A stretch of DNA of 64,000 nt from Vibrio tarriae (GTDB lineage: Bacteria > Pseudomonadota > Gammaproteobacteria > Enterobacterales > Vibrionaceae). The stretch's first letter is position 1; every line of letters starts with the position of its first letter. The DNA is taken from NCBI RefSeq assembly GCF_002216685.1, contig NZ_CP022353.1, positions 620,001 to 684,000 on the forward strand, written 5' to 3'. The position numbers and the translations under genes were made by a program. Shown piece after piece: positions 19,913 to 29,383 of the stretch. The notes below the pieces were generated by a model. That model saw only the letters and a program-made list of their open reading frames with translations. It searched no databases and had not been told where the DNA came from.

Positions 19913-20064
19913 CGTGGTATAGCCGGGGGGACTATACCACGGGTGTCAACGACACCTTCGCTTGCTGCCGGAGTGATATGACATAGTCATACCACCTCTG
20001 GAATTCTTGTCTCTAGGAGGGATGTCCTTTCAACGAATTCACTATAGCCCGCTCGACTTTTTTT
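19913..20064 (+). ncRNA. Candidate structured RNA or IS200/IS605-type right-end remnant
   Basis: Four hairpins occur in a row. CGTGGTATAG/CTATACCACG has a 9-nt loop. GGTGTC AAC GACACC follows directly. GTG(A)TATGAC ATA GTCATA(C)CAC is a 9-bp stem with one mismatch. A GAATTC…GAATTC pair then encloses AGGA/TCCT. The stretch ends in GACTTTTTTT. The segment GAATTCTTGTCTCTAGGAGG followed by GATGTC and TCAA resembles the right ends of IS605-type elements, where a hairpin precedes GAGGATGTCAA. No transposase or TnpB is present. Either a small RNA with terminator or a transposon scar would explain it; I cannot decide. Confidence 0.4.
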
Positions 20065-20367
20065 ACTTATAAAATTAACGACAACTTTACATAGAAAAAC
20101 GACAGAAGCTTATGGATTGGATTAAGTGTTTGATTTTTATCGTATAAATTAAATTCGTCGTTTTTTCTATCATGCTGCATTTCTGAATGATATTTTTCTG
20201 ACTCGGTCTTTGACGTTTTTGACGAGAAGTTTTTGACAGAATTGACGTTGCCTATTACCTAAGCAAACATTGTTTTCGCGCAAGAAATCCATACCTTCCT
20301 TATGGTAATTTCGGTTAACATTAATAGTAATATTTCTTATTAACACTTCCTTTTCAAAGTTACCTCT

Positions 20368-20598
20368 ATGAAATTGTCACAAATGAAAGCAGGCGAGCGT
20401 GGAATTATCCTCGCATTGGATGGACTTTCTGATACGGTCAGAAAGAAACTGATGGTGATGGGAGTACTCCCTAATACCGAAGTCGTATTGATTCGCCGAG
20501 CGCCAATGGGCGATCCGCTTCAAGTTGAAGTGCGCGGTGTTTCGATCGCGTTGCGCGAAAATATTGCGGCAAGTATTGAAGTGGAGAGAGCACAATGA
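20368..20598 (+). CDS. feoA: Ferrous iron transport protein FeoA
   Basis: FeoA is a 76-residue SH3-like cytoplasmic protein needed for FeoB-mediated Fe(II) uptake. The family pattern is clear: [44 protein letters not shown] (split by a turn), [20 protein letters not shown]. Its stop overlaps the feoB ATG in ATGA, indicating translational coupling. It is the first gene of feoABC. Confidence 0.95.
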   Translation: MKLSQMKAGERGIILALDGLSDTVRKKLMVMGVLPNTEVVLIRRAPMGDPLQVEVRGVSIALRENIAASIEVERAQ

Positions 20599-22872
20599 AG
20601 TATCAAGTACTTACCGTCGGCAATCCGAATAGCGGAAAAACAACGCTATTCAATGGTCTTACTGGAGCAAAACAACAAGTCGGTAACTGGGCGGGTGTCA
20701 CCGTTGAGAAAAAAAACCGGCAGTTTTGTTCATGCGGGAGATGAGTTTTCACTCACCGATCTGCCCGGAATCTATGCTTTAGATAGCGGTAATGATAGTA
20801 ACAGTATTGACGAATCGATCGCTTCACGTGCCGTTTTGACGCATCCTGCGGATGTGATCATTAACGTAGTTGATGCGACGTGCCTTGAGCGCAGCTTATA
20901 TATGACGCTGCAACTGCGTGAATTGCGGCGTCCAATGATTGTCGTACTTAACAAAATGGATGCGCTTAAGCGTGAACGTGTTCATCTCGACCTCAAACAA
21001 CTAGAAGCGTTTTTGGGGTGTCCTGTGTTGGCGCTTTCTGCCAACAATAAAGAGCAAGTTCGCCGCTTTAAAGAAAAATTGCATAAGCTGCTAGTACAAG
21101 GGATTGCGTTAAAGCAGATTGAACTTCACTACGGTGCTGAATTTGAGTCATTGATTCATGAGCTAGAACCAATGTTTGCTGAGCAAGCGGTTTCAGCGCG
21201 CGCGCTGGCGATTCGAGCCTTAGAAAACGATCGTTTAGTGATTAACGGATTAAAAGAAACGGAGCGCCAAAACGTAGAGCAACGTCAACATGAGTGTCAG
21301 GTTGATATTGATCTTCTCGTCGCCAACGTACGTTATACCTATTTACATGAGCTGTGCACCCACGTGCGACGTACCGAGGGTAAACTGAGCCATAAATTCA
21401 CCGAAAAAGCCGATCGCATTATCCTCAACAAGTGGGTTGGCATCCCGTTCTTTTTTGCTGTGATGTACCTGATGTTCATGTTTTCAATCAATATCGGCAG
21501 TGCATTTATCGATTTCTTTGATATTGGCGTCGGTGCATTGTTGGTTGATGGCGGACACCATTTACTGGATGACCATCTCCCCGTTTGGTTAGTGACCTTG
21601 ATCGTTGATGGTATTGGTGGCGGTATCCAAACCGTTGCAACCTTTATTCCTGTCATCGCTTGCCTGTATTTATTCTTAGCGGTATTAGAAAGCTCCGGTT
21701 ACATGTCTCGTGCTGCATTTGTTCTGGATAAAGTGATGCAGAAAATCGGTTTGCCCGGTAAAGCGTTTGTCCCGCTTGTCCTCGGTTTCGGGTGTAACGT
21801 GCCTTCTATTATGGCGACGCGCACGCTGGATCAAGAGCGTGAGCGTAAGCTCGCGGCATCGATGGCTCCATTTATGTCTTGTGGTGCTCGTTTACCGGTT
21901 TATGCGTTGTTTGCGGCGGCATTTTTCCCACAAAGTGGCCAAGATTTGGTGTTTGCCCTCTATTTATTGGGGATTGCTGCGGCGGTATTGACAGGTTTGG
22001 TACTGAAAAAGACCCTCTATCCTGGTGTCAGCGAGAGCTTAATCATGGAGATGCCGGACTATGAAATCCCAACCTTACAAAACGTGGTGATCAAAACGTG
22101 GCAAAAGCTGAAGCGTTTTGTATTGGGAGCGGGCAAAACCATTGTTGTCGTGGTGACGATTTTGAGTTTTTTCAATTCACTTGGCACAGATGGCTCTTTT
22201 GGTAATGAGGATAGTGATAAATCCGTGCTTTCCAAAGCCGCGCAGCTTGTGACGCCAGTGTTTTCTCCTATGGGTATCACTCAGGAAAACTGGCCTGCAA
22301 CGGTTGGTATCATCACAGGTATTTTTGCGAAAGAAGCCGTTGTGGGCACCCTAAATAATCTTTACACCACCACACCTGAAGCAGAAGAGGCGGCGGAATA
22401 CGATTTGCTGGCGAGTTTGCAAGAGGCCTTAATGACGATTCCTGACAACCTTGCTGGGCTCAGTTTTGGCGACCCACTAGGAATTGAAGTAGGGGATTTG
22501 ACGGATACTGAGGCTGTTGCGCAAGAGCAAGAAGTAGACGGCTCGATCTTTGGTAATTTACATACCTATTTTGCCAATGCTCATGTGGCTTTTGCTTATC
22601 TGATCTTCATTTTACTTTATACCCCTTGTGTCGCAGCGATGGGGGCCTATGTACGCGAATTTGGTGCAGCTTACGCGCGCTTTATTGCGGTATGGACAAT
22701 GGGGCTGGCCTACGGTTCTGCGGTGCTCTACTACCAAGCTACCCATATTGCTCAGCACCCAATGTATAGCTTAATTTGGATTAGTGTGATTGTGGGCATC
22801 GGATTTGCTACCTACTGGGCACTTAAACAGACAGGGCGTAAGCAAAAGATGATAGAGGTACCAGTCGCGTGA
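20595..22872 (+). pseudogene. feoB: Ferrous iron permease FeoB, interrupted by a +1 frameshift in an A8 run
   Basis: FeoB imports Fe(II) across the inner membrane. Reading from ATG 20595 gives the G1 motif [12 protein letters not shown], but the frame stops at 20742–20744 after 49 codons. All of the remaining protein (DLPGIYALD G3 loop, NKMDALKRE G4 loop, two gate motifs including GFGCNVPSIMATRTLD, C-terminal membrane helices) is in the next frame. The run at 20709–20716 has eight A; seven would restore one 758-residue protein with the expected junction [15 protein letters not shown]. Internal starts after the break would lack G1 and could not bind GTP normally. Sequencing error, a true mutation, phase variation or polymerase slippage on A8 are all possible. 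The rest of the gene is undamaged, so the change is recent or artefactual. Confidence 0.9.
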
Positions 22873-23099
22873 TTTTAAATGAACTCAAAGCGGCGATTGA
22901 ATCGAAAAATGGCGCCACAAGGCAAGAGCTCGCGCGCCGTTTTGCTCTGAGCGAAGATGGCATCGATGCGATGCTCGCGGTATGGATTAAAAAAGGTGTC
23001 CTATCGCGTCAACAGTACATCAACGCTGAGGATGAGGTGGTACGAGTGCGCTACGTCATGAATCAGGCAGGATCGCTTGCTGTGAATGTGACTATGTGA
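22869..23099 (+). CDS. feoC: FeoC-like winged-helix protein
   Basis: This 76-residue small winged-helix protein is the third gene of the feo operon; its GTG start overlaps the feoB stop. The fold is supported by LNELKAAIESKNGATRQELARRF (helix-turn-helix, split by a turn) followed by a wing segment. Enterobacterial FeoC has four Cys that bind an iron-sulfur cluster; this protein has no Cys at all. That agrees with what is known for V. cholerae FeoC, which acts as a partner of the FeoB N-terminal domain rather than a cluster-sensing regulator. Confidence 0.88.
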   Translation: MILNELKAAIESKNGATRQELARRFALSEDGIDAMLAVWIKKGVLSRQQYINAEDEVVRVRYVMNQAGSLAVNVTM

Positions 23100-23103
23100 A
23101 ACC

Positions 23104-23225
23104 TTCCTACTTGAAGGAGCAGCGGTGTTGACAACGTTTGTTCACCCCAATCACATAGTGTATCTATGCTCATGGGGATGAATTCTCTTGCCGCCTACCT
23201 GCAACTCCAAGTAGTTTGGGTATAG
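23104..23225 (-). repeat. ERIC element downstream of feoC
   Basis: A 122-bp ERIC-type imperfect palindrome. On the minus strand it begins TATACCCAAACTACTTGGAG, then TTGCAGGTAGGCGGCAAGAG, and ends near CTTCAAGTAGGAAGG; the middle contains the CCCCATGAG…ATTGGGGTGAACAA core. It lies just after the feo operon and before a terminator. Confidence 0.85.
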
Positions 23226-23248
23226 TTGCTTGTGGTATCACCGACTCA

Positions 23249-23277
23249 TAAAAAAGCCGCGTAATGCGGTTTTTTTA
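23249..23277. terminator. Terminator after the ERIC element
   Basis: AAAAAAGCCGC GTAAT GCGGTTTTTTT forms a stem with one G·T pair and has A and T runs on either side; it can end feoABC and the convergent HIT gene. Confidence 0.8.
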
Positions 23278-23357
23278 TGGTCATTCCTAAACCACTCTGC
23301 TTTTAGCGGCGATGCTTGATTTGTACTTCGTCTAAGCTGGCAGTGATGACGCAGGCG

Positions 23358-23786
23358 CTATGCCGTAAACAGTACATGTTTTGCGAGTGCATCTCTTAGC
23401 TGGGTCAGTAATGCCGCTTGCTCTTGCTGAGTACGAAACACGCCTTGTGTTCTGCCCCAAACAGGGCCCGGCCATGCCATATCATGGGTAAAGCGTGCAA
23501 TATGATGGATGTGCAGTTGTGGCACCATATTGCCTAGAGCACCTAAGTTGAGTTTGTCTGGGGAAAATAGAGTTTCCAGAGTTTGGCAAACCAGCTGCGA
23601 TTCGACTAAAAACTGCTGCTGCTCATCCATTGGCAGATGGTGTAGTTCACGTAAATCCGCTCTTTGCGGGACTAAAATAACCCAAGGCACGGCAGAATCT
23701 TTATGTAACAGAGCAACACAGAGCGGGAAATGGCCGATCACATCGGTGTCTTTTTGCAATTGGGGATGCAGTTCAAAATGCGCCAT
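23358..23786 (-). CDS. HIT-domain protein with variant histidine triad
   Basis: This 142-residue HIT-superfamily protein is expected to be a nucleotide-binding hydrolase or transferase. The segment corresponding to the triad reads VPQLHIHHIARF: the first of the three canonical His (HxHxH) is replaced by Gln, while the catalytic middle His is present. The same VPQLHxHHIARF pattern occurs, as I recall, in a proteobacterial subgroup of HIT proteins, so it is not a random loss. The ATG at 23786 is chosen because GGAGG lies eight bases upstream; an upstream TTG overlaps that site. The substrate is unknown. Confidence 0.85.
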   Translation of the reverse strand: MAHFELHPQLQKDTDVIGHFPLCVALLHKDSAVPWVILVPQRADLRELHHLPMDEQQQFLVESQLVCQTLETLFSPDKLNLGALGNMVPQLHIHHIARFTHDMAWPGPVWGRTQGVFRTQQEQAALLTQLRDALAKHVLFTA

Positions 23787-23849
23787 CAGATACGCCTCCA
23801 AATCGATTTTTATTCTTGGTTGAAGACTGGTTGAAGCCAGATAAGTGAT

Positions 23850-23882
23850 AAAGAAAAGGTTGGCGATTGGCCAACCTTTTCT
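23850..23882 (-). terminator. Terminator downstream of argS
   Basis: GAAAAGGTTGG and CCAACCTTTTC form an 11-bp stem; read on the minus strand after argS it ends in TTTTCTTTATC. Confidence 0.8.
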
Positions 23883-23891
23883 CTACTTCAA

Positions 23892-25625
23892 TTACATTCT
23901 CTCTAGAGTGTCAATGCCCAGTAGAGCAAGACCTTGCTTGATGGTTTTCGCTGTCAGTGCAGCGAGTTTCAAACGACTCTGCTTAATGCTTTCTTGCTCT
24001 GCGACCAAAATTGGACAAGCTTCGTAGAAGCTAGAGAAAATGCCTGCTAGTTCAAACAGATAGCTACACATGATGTGCGGTTGACCTTCACGCGCGACCG
24101 ATTGTACCGCCTCTTCAAACTGCAGCAGTTTGGCGATCAAGGCTTTCTCTTTCTCTTCAGTAATTTGGATATGACCTGTTAGCTCATTCATATCCACGCC
24201 CGCTTTCGCAAAAACAGAAGCCACACGAGTATAAGCATACTGCATGTAAGGGGCGGTATTGCCTTCAAATGCCAGCATGTTGTCCCAATCGAACACATAA
24301 TCTGTAGTGCGGTGTTTAGAAAGATCCGCGTACTTCACGGCTGCCATTGCAACCGTATTGGCGATGTTGGCTTTTTCTTCTGCGGATAACTCTGGATTTT
24401 TCGATTCGATCAGGGCCTTGGCACGCTCTTCAGCTTCATCCAGCAAATCCGCCAAACGTACAGTGCCGCCTGCACGAGTCTTGAATGGGCGACCATCTTT
24501 ACCCAGCATCATGCCGAATGCGTGGTGCTCTAAGCTGACGTTTTCTGGGATATAACCCGCTTTGCGTACGATAGTCCACGCTTGCATCAAGTGTTGATGT
24601 TGACGTGAGTCGATGAAGTACAACACACGATCTGCGCCCAGTGTTTCATAGCGGTATTTAGCACAGGCGATATCCGTCGTTGTGTACAGGAAGCCGCCAT
24701 CACGCTTTTGAATGATAACGCCCATAGGCTCGCCGTCTTTATTCTTGAATTCCTCCAAGAACACCACTTGCGCGCCATCATCTTCCACTGCCAAACCTTT
24801 GGCTTTCAGGTCGCTGACAATTTGTGGCAGCATGTCGTTGTACATGCTTTCGCCCATGACGTTTTCGCGAGTGAGGGAGACATTCAGGCGGTCGTAGTTA
24901 CGTTGGTTTTGAATCATGGTCACGTCAACCAACTTCTTCCACATCTCTAGACAGAATGGGTCGCCACCTTGCAGTTTCACGACGTAGTTACGTGCTGTTT
25001 CTGCAAACTGCTCATCTTCGTCATACAGTTTTTTCGATTCACGATAGAAAGCTTCGAGATCTGAAAGCTCCATCGAAACCTCACCCGATGCTTTTTGCAC
25101 GCGCTCAAGGTTAGCAATCAACATACCGAACTGAGTGCCCCAGTCACCGATGTGGTTAGCTCGGATCACTTTATGACCTAAGAATTCCAGAGTGCGTACG
25201 ACAGCATCACCGATGATGGTTGAACGCAGATGGCCTACGTGCATCTCTTTGGCAACGTTAGGCGCTGAGTAGTCAGCCACGATGGTTTTTGGGGCTTCTT
25301 GTGCCACGCCAAGGCGAGCATCTGCCAGAGCCGCTTCGGCTTGCGCAGCCAAAAACTCTTCGCTTAAGAAAATATTGATAAAACCCGGACCTGCGATTTC
25401 GGTTTTGCTCGCGATACCGTCAAGATTGAGAACATCCAAGACTTTTTGTGCAAATTCTCGAGGATTGGTACCTAACTGCTTGGCTGCGCCCATAATGCCG
25501 TTGGCTTGGTAGTCACCAAATTGTGCTTTTGCTGATTGGCGAACCAGTGCCGGAGTGCCTGCTGGTGCGCCTGCGGCTTCAATAGCCTGAGAAACTCGAT
25601 CATTGATCAGTGCTTGGATATTCAC
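23892..25625 (-). CDS. argS: Arginyl-tRNA synthetase
   Basis: ArgS charges tRNA-Arg. From the GTG at 25625 the product is 577 residues, the same as in E. coli, and begins with the conserved [11 protein letters not shown]. The ArgRS N-terminal additional domain is followed by [14 protein letters not shown] and the class I HIGH motif [13 protein letters not shown]; the C-terminal anticodon-binding DALR domain ends the protein. Class Ia ArgRS commonly lacks a canonical KMSKS, and none is obvious here. An open frame continues 22 codons upstream but has no family match; AAGGG precedes the GTG. Confidence 0.95.
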   Translation of the reverse strand: MNIQALINDRVSQAIEAAGAPAGTPALVRQSAKAQFGDYQANGIMGAAKQLGTNPREFAQKVLDVLNLDGIASKTEIAGPGFINIFLSEEFLAAQAEAALADARLGVAQEAPKTIVADYSAPNVAKEMHVGHLRSTIIGDAVVRTLEFLGHKVIRANHIGDWGTQFGMLIANLERVQKASGEVSMELSDLEAFYRESKKLYDEDEQFAETARNYVVKLQGGDPFCLEMWKKLVDVTMIQNQRNYDRLNVSLTRENVMGESMYNDMLPQIVSDLKAKGLAVEDDGAQVVFLEEFKNKDGEPMGVIIQKRDGGFLYTTTDIACAKYRYETLGADRVLYFIDSRQHQHLMQAWTIVRKAGYIPENVSLEHHAFGMMLGKDGRPFKTRAGGTVRLADLLDEAEERAKALIESKNPELSAEEKANIANTVAMAAVKYADLSKHRTTDYVFDWDNMLAFEGNTAPYMQYAYTRVASVFAKAGVDMNELTGHIQITEEKEKALIAKLLQFEEAVQSVAREGQPHIMCSYLFELAGIFSSFYEACPILVAEQESIKQSRLKLAALTAKTIKQGLALLGIDTLERM

Positions 25626-25824
25626 ACGTTTACCCTTCAATTCAAGGAAATAGGGGAGGAATGCCATCATTTTTGAAGTGAGGCATATCACAATAATATG
25701 GTTTAATTGGCGGTCATGATAACAATATTCAGCCTAACCACCTAGGGTGAAACACAGGAAATTTTCACCTTTTTCCGTCAATCTTGGTAGTATCGCGTCC
25801 AAACTGGCATTTTGAGGCGAACAG

Positions 25825-26421
25825 ATGCAACAACAACTTTATGCGACAGGGCTTGCTCCACAACAACTGCTCGAAAAACTCGACGTATTCATTGCCAAAA
25901 TTGAGCAGTTGCTTGATCTTTTAGGCTTAGATCTGCGAGCCAATCAGCTAGACCATATTGCGCTGCGAATCAACGATCCGCAATTGGCGCAAGTCGCTCA
26001 TCAAGCTTGGCTCGCTTATGGTGAAGAGATCTCTTGTGCGCAGATTAATGGCCGCCCGATCATCGTGATTCGTTTTAACCAGCCACTGCAAGTGAGCCAT
26101 TGGCAAATTGAGTGTCTTGAACTGCCGTATCCTGCGCAAGGGAAAACCTATCCTGAGCAGAGTTGGGAGCATGTAGAATTTGTGATCCCTTCACAAGCTC
26201 TGAGTGCAGAGGCTTTTTGTGAGGAGTTGAAAGGCGGTTACCCCTCACTGGCGGAAAAATGGCATCAGCTTAATGAACTCGGCATCAAAGTGAAACTGTC
26301 GAGTCCACAAGGTGAAGGGGAGCGTTTGGCGAACCCAACCGTTGCGTTCCAGTGGCAAGGGGTGTGTATTAAGATGCATCCACACCCGTTGCAAACCATT
26401 GTGGAATCCGAAAGGGCCTAA
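25825..26421 (+). CDS. YecM-like VOC-fold protein
   Basis: This 198-residue cytoplasmic protein of the YecM family is related to the vicinal-oxygen-chelate (glyoxalase-like) fold. Family-type features include LDHIALRINDPQLA with a putative metal-ligand His, WEHVEFVIP with another, and the C-terminal VCIKMHPHPL. No reaction is established for YecM. AGGCG precedes the ATG. It converges with the M16 protease gene, and the two stop codons are interlocked (TAA on plus at 26419–26421, TAG on minus at 26418–26420). Confidence 0.8.
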   Translation: MQQQLYATGLAPQQLLEKLDVFIAKIEQLLDLLGLDLRANQLDHIALRINDPQLAQVAHQAWLAYGEEISCAQINGRPIIVIRFNQPLQVSHWQIECLELPYPAQGKTYPEQSWEHVEFVIPSQALSAEAFCEELKGGYPSLAEKWHQLNELGIKVKLSSPQGEGERLANPTVAFQWQGVCIKMHPHPLQTIVESERA

Positions 26422-29189
26422 CCCACATCATAAGCTTTAGGACGCAGTTGAAACTCTTCCACTGAGCCAATTTCTTGGCCGAGTTGTAAGGCAGGGGCAT
26501 CGTGATGGGCTCGGCCTTGAGTATGCATAATTAAGCGATGTGCCGTACGTGGTTTCAGTTCATTGACAACGAAGCGTATCATGTCAGCACGGCTGAGATT
26601 TTTAAGCTCTTCCAGCACTTTTTCTCGCTGATCGAAACTGAGATCTTTATTGCCAATCGCAACCCATAAACGCTGGGCTCGAATCCGGAGTGTCGGGTCG
26701 GGCGCGGAGATTTGGTTCCACAATCCCCGTTTACTGCTATGCCATTGATATTCATTGAGTTCAAGCAGCACCATGTACAAGGCATTCAAAAACTCATCAA
26801 TAGAGCGGATCAATTCACTTGGCGGAGCCGATGGTGATTGAACGTATAAGATTAAACCCGGATGGCGGTTTAATGGCATATTGCCCGTACCAACCATATA
26901 ACCGAGTTGCTGTTTGGTGCGAATTTCGTGGAAGAAGGTGGCCGACATCAGATGATTGGCCAGCGAGTAAAGCGCAATACTGCGTGGGCTGACTTCATGA
27001 GATTGGTAATACACCACAATCGCGGAATCATCTTGTTGGCACTGTACTTCACGTTGAAACGTTCCGCTCTTTCCGAGCATAACCAATGGGCGAAGCGACT
27101 CTTCATAAGTTTGCCCTTGAACGCGTAGCGCGTCTTTGAGCACTTCCGCCATCTTGTGGGCTTCGGCGGCAGGCCAGTCACCATAGACAAACATTTCGAC
27201 GTGCAACTGTGACAGAATTGTGTCGACAAAATGGGCTAACTCTTCCAGTTGTACATCATCAATCGCGGCTAGTAACTCGGCATAAGGTGGGTTATTGGGT
27301 TGCAATAACCCAGTCATCGCATTAAACAGTTGAGAGATGGGTTTATCGTGGGCGGCATTGCGCCAATTACGAGTCATTTGCTGCTTGATGGTGGCAAAGC
27401 GCTTAGGCTGGAAATCGCGCTGCGCAAATTTACGTAAAATCACTTCCATCAATTGCGGTAATTTTTGGCTAAAACCTGACAACGTGAGCGTCACGCCACC
27501 TTGGTGGGCATAGAGGTTGTAGCCCATCCCCGCGATTTCGGCTTGGTATGTTTCTTTGGCTAACGCATCCAAAAACATCTCCACACACAAACGGGTCATC
27601 ACGATATTACGACAGTTAGCCACGGCATGCGGGCTGTCGATCGCAATATAAATCACGCCTTTAGGTACTCTGAATTCGGTGTCTTGCTGATGCCAAAGTT
27701 TGAATCCGGGTAAGTCCTGCAACACTTGCGGCAGAGTGTGGTTTTCCTTGACCTCTGACGGATCGAGGTCATAACAGATAAATGGGTTGGGTTCAGGCAG
27801 CGAGATGGGTAAATCCAACGGCTGGCGGAATCTGTGCAGTTGTTCAGCAGTGAAAGGGCGAACCGAATAAGGGGTAAAGTACCATTGCGCTTTTTTATCG
27901 TACTCGCCCCCTTTCGCAATCAAGGTGGCACGCAGGTTCTCTGGGGTGAGATAACTTAAAATGTGTTGCAACAAGGCTTCATCATAGCCTGACATCATAT
28001 AGTCCCCGTAAGCCGTATCTTCGGGGGCATAATGCTGCATGTTGACCACTAAATGGCTGACCATATCCAGTGGGCGCTGGGTTTCTTGAAAGCGGAAAGC
28101 CGACTCAAGCACAGCACGTTTTTCTTGATAACGCCACGCTTGTAAGCCTTGAGTCGCAATCAAATTCAGCGTTTGGAATAGACTTTGAATAATCTCATCA
28201 ACATGATCCAATCCTTCCTGAGTCAGCACACAACTGACGGCAAATTCGCGGTAGTTACTGCCACTTACCCCTCCGCCAGCAGAAAGAGTGGTGATCCAAC
28301 CTTTCTCTTTCAAAACTTCGAGCAAGCTGCCTTCACCCTCATAGCCAATTAAATGAGCAAAATAAGAGAGCGGTTTTTTCTGATAGTAGCTTTCAGTGCT
28401 GGGCATCGGAAAAGCGAGGATCAGCTTACGAATCTCTTTGAGAGGCTCAATCTGAATCAAAATTCCCGTATGTTCGCGATCAACAAAAGGAGGTAGGGGC
28501 TTGATATCGCGTTGCGGGTTTGGGATCGCGGCAAAATAACGCTCAGCCCATGCTTCGAGTTCGTCAAAACTTTGTGACCCAATCAGGGACAACGTCATCA
28601 ACTTGGCGGAATAATGAGACTGATAAAACTCAATAATTTCATCTCGAATTGAGCTGTGCTCACGATCGCCTAAGGTGTGCTGATTACCTACCGAAAACTT
28701 ACTAAAAGGATGCTGCGGATTAATGGTCTCTTTTTGTACTTGGTAGAGACGGCGTGACTCATCTTTAATTTTCAGTTTGTATTCTGAGTCGACGGCTTGA
28801 CGCTCTTTATCCAAAGCCTCGGCATTAAACAGCGGTGCGATAAAAAACTGACTGAAACGGTCAAGCGCTTTAGCAAAAGCGTTGGGCAAAACATCAAAGA
28901 AGAAACAGGTATGTTCTGTGCCAGTCCATGCATTATTCGAACCGCCATGCTGACTGATAAAAGTTTGAAAATCGCCAACTTTCGGGTATTTTTCTGTGCC
29001 CAAAAACAGCATGTGTTCGAGATAGTGAGCTAAACCTTGGCGTTCGATAGGATCGTCAAAGTGTCCGACGTTGACCGCTAACGCCGCTGCGCATTTTTGG
29101 ACGTCAGGGCTTTGGATGAGTAGCGTCCGTAAGCCATTGCTCAGCGTAATATATCGGTACTGGTGAGTATCATTGGGGCTGATATGCAC
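26418..29189 (-). CDS. M16 (pitrilysin/insulinase-like) zinc protease without signal peptide
   Basis: This 923-residue member of peptidase family M16A has the inverted zinc motif HYLEHMLFLG near residue 60–70 and the downstream Glu ligand in ERQAVDSEYKLKIKDESRR, followed by the inactive second M16 repeats. E. coli pitrilysin is periplasmic, but here the product from the GTG at 29189 begins VHISPNDTHQYRYITLSNGL with no secretory signal, suggesting a cytoplasmic protease. GGAGA precedes that GTG; 16 codons of open frame further upstream would not add a signal either. The likely role is degradation of short peptides. It is divergent from sixA. Confidence 0.88.
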   Translation of the reverse strand: MHISPNDTHQYRYITLSNGLRTLLIQSPDVQKCAAALAVNVGHFDDPIERQGLAHYLEHMLFLGTEKYPKVGDFQTFISQHGGSNNAWTGTEHTCFFFDVLPNAFAKALDRFSQFFIAPLFNAEALDKERQAVDSEYKLKIKDESRRLYQVQKETINPQHPFSKFSVGNQHTLGDREHSSIRDEIIEFYQSHYSAKLMTLSLIGSQSFDELEAWAERYFAAIPNPQRDIKPLPPFVDREHTGILIQIEPLKEIRKLILAFPMPSTESYYQKKPLSYFAHLIGYEGEGSLLEVLKEKGWITTLSAGGGVSGSNYREFAVSCVLTQEGLDHVDEIIQSLFQTLNLIATQGLQAWRYQEKRAVLESAFRFQETQRPLDMVSHLVVNMQHYAPEDTAYGDYMMSGYDEALLQHILSYLTPENLRATLIAKGGEYDKKAQWYFTPYSVRPFTAEQLHRFRQPLDLPISLPEPNPFICYDLDPSEVKENHTLPQVLQDLPGFKLWHQQDTEFRVPKGVIYIAIDSPHAVANCRNIVMTRLCVEMFLDALAKETYQAEIAGMGYNLYAHQGGVTLTLSGFSQKLPQLMEVILRKFAQRDFQPKRFATIKQQMTRNWRNAAHDKPISQLFNAMTGLLQPNNPPYAELLAAIDDVQLEELAHFVDTILSQLHVEMFVYGDWPAAEAHKMAEVLKDALRVQGQTYEESLRPLVMLGKSGTFQREVQCQQDDSAIVVYYQSHEVSPRSIALYSLANHLMSATFFHEIRTKQQLGYMVGTGNMPLNRHPGLILYVQSPSAPPSELIRSIDEFLNALYMVLLELNEYQWHSSKRGLWNQISAPDPTLRIRAQRLWVAIGNKDLSFDQREKVLEELKNLSRADMIRFVVNELKPRTAHRLIMHTQGRAHHDAPALQLGQEIGSVEEFQLRPKAYDVG

Positions 29190-29383
29190 AGCATTTCTCC
29201 GGATTGGTAGGGTCAAAGACGAGTCACAGAACACCAAACTGACACATCGTACTATTATTCCTATCAGTTTAGTCTGTCGCTTGGCTTTTTAATAGACTGT
29301 TAACGAAGTCGAAGTCTTTACTCAGACTGCTGTTATAATCAAAAAACCAAGCAGCCAGAGACTGCATAGCGTAGGTAGTGTAC

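Larger units (their letters stand above)
19604..20367. other. 764-bp structured non-coding region between the AraC-type gene and feoA
   Basis: No convincing gene lies here. The left half has a 9-bp inverted repeat, TTTATCCCC (19666) and GGGGATAAA (19695). A 38-codon open frame from TTG 19806 to TAG 19922 has no good ribosome-binding site and looks like a remnant. The middle (19913–20064) is a string of hairpins ending in T7. The right part (about 20065–20367) is AT-rich and must hold the feo promoter. Fur and FNR control of feo is expected from other bacteria, but I could not locate a clean Fur box or TTGAT-N4-ATCAA site by eye. Confidence 0.6.

Noticed and set aside
19913..20064. Cyclic-di-GMP (GEMM) riboswitch or CsrB-type RNA
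   Set aside because: The GEMM core bases are absent and there is no series of AGGA loops as in CsrB; only generic hairpins are seen.
23104..23225. Palindromic repeats as a CRISPR or attC/VCR site
   Set aside because: Copies are dispersed, not in an array, and their ends match ERIC elements; no integron-type core sites or cas genes.
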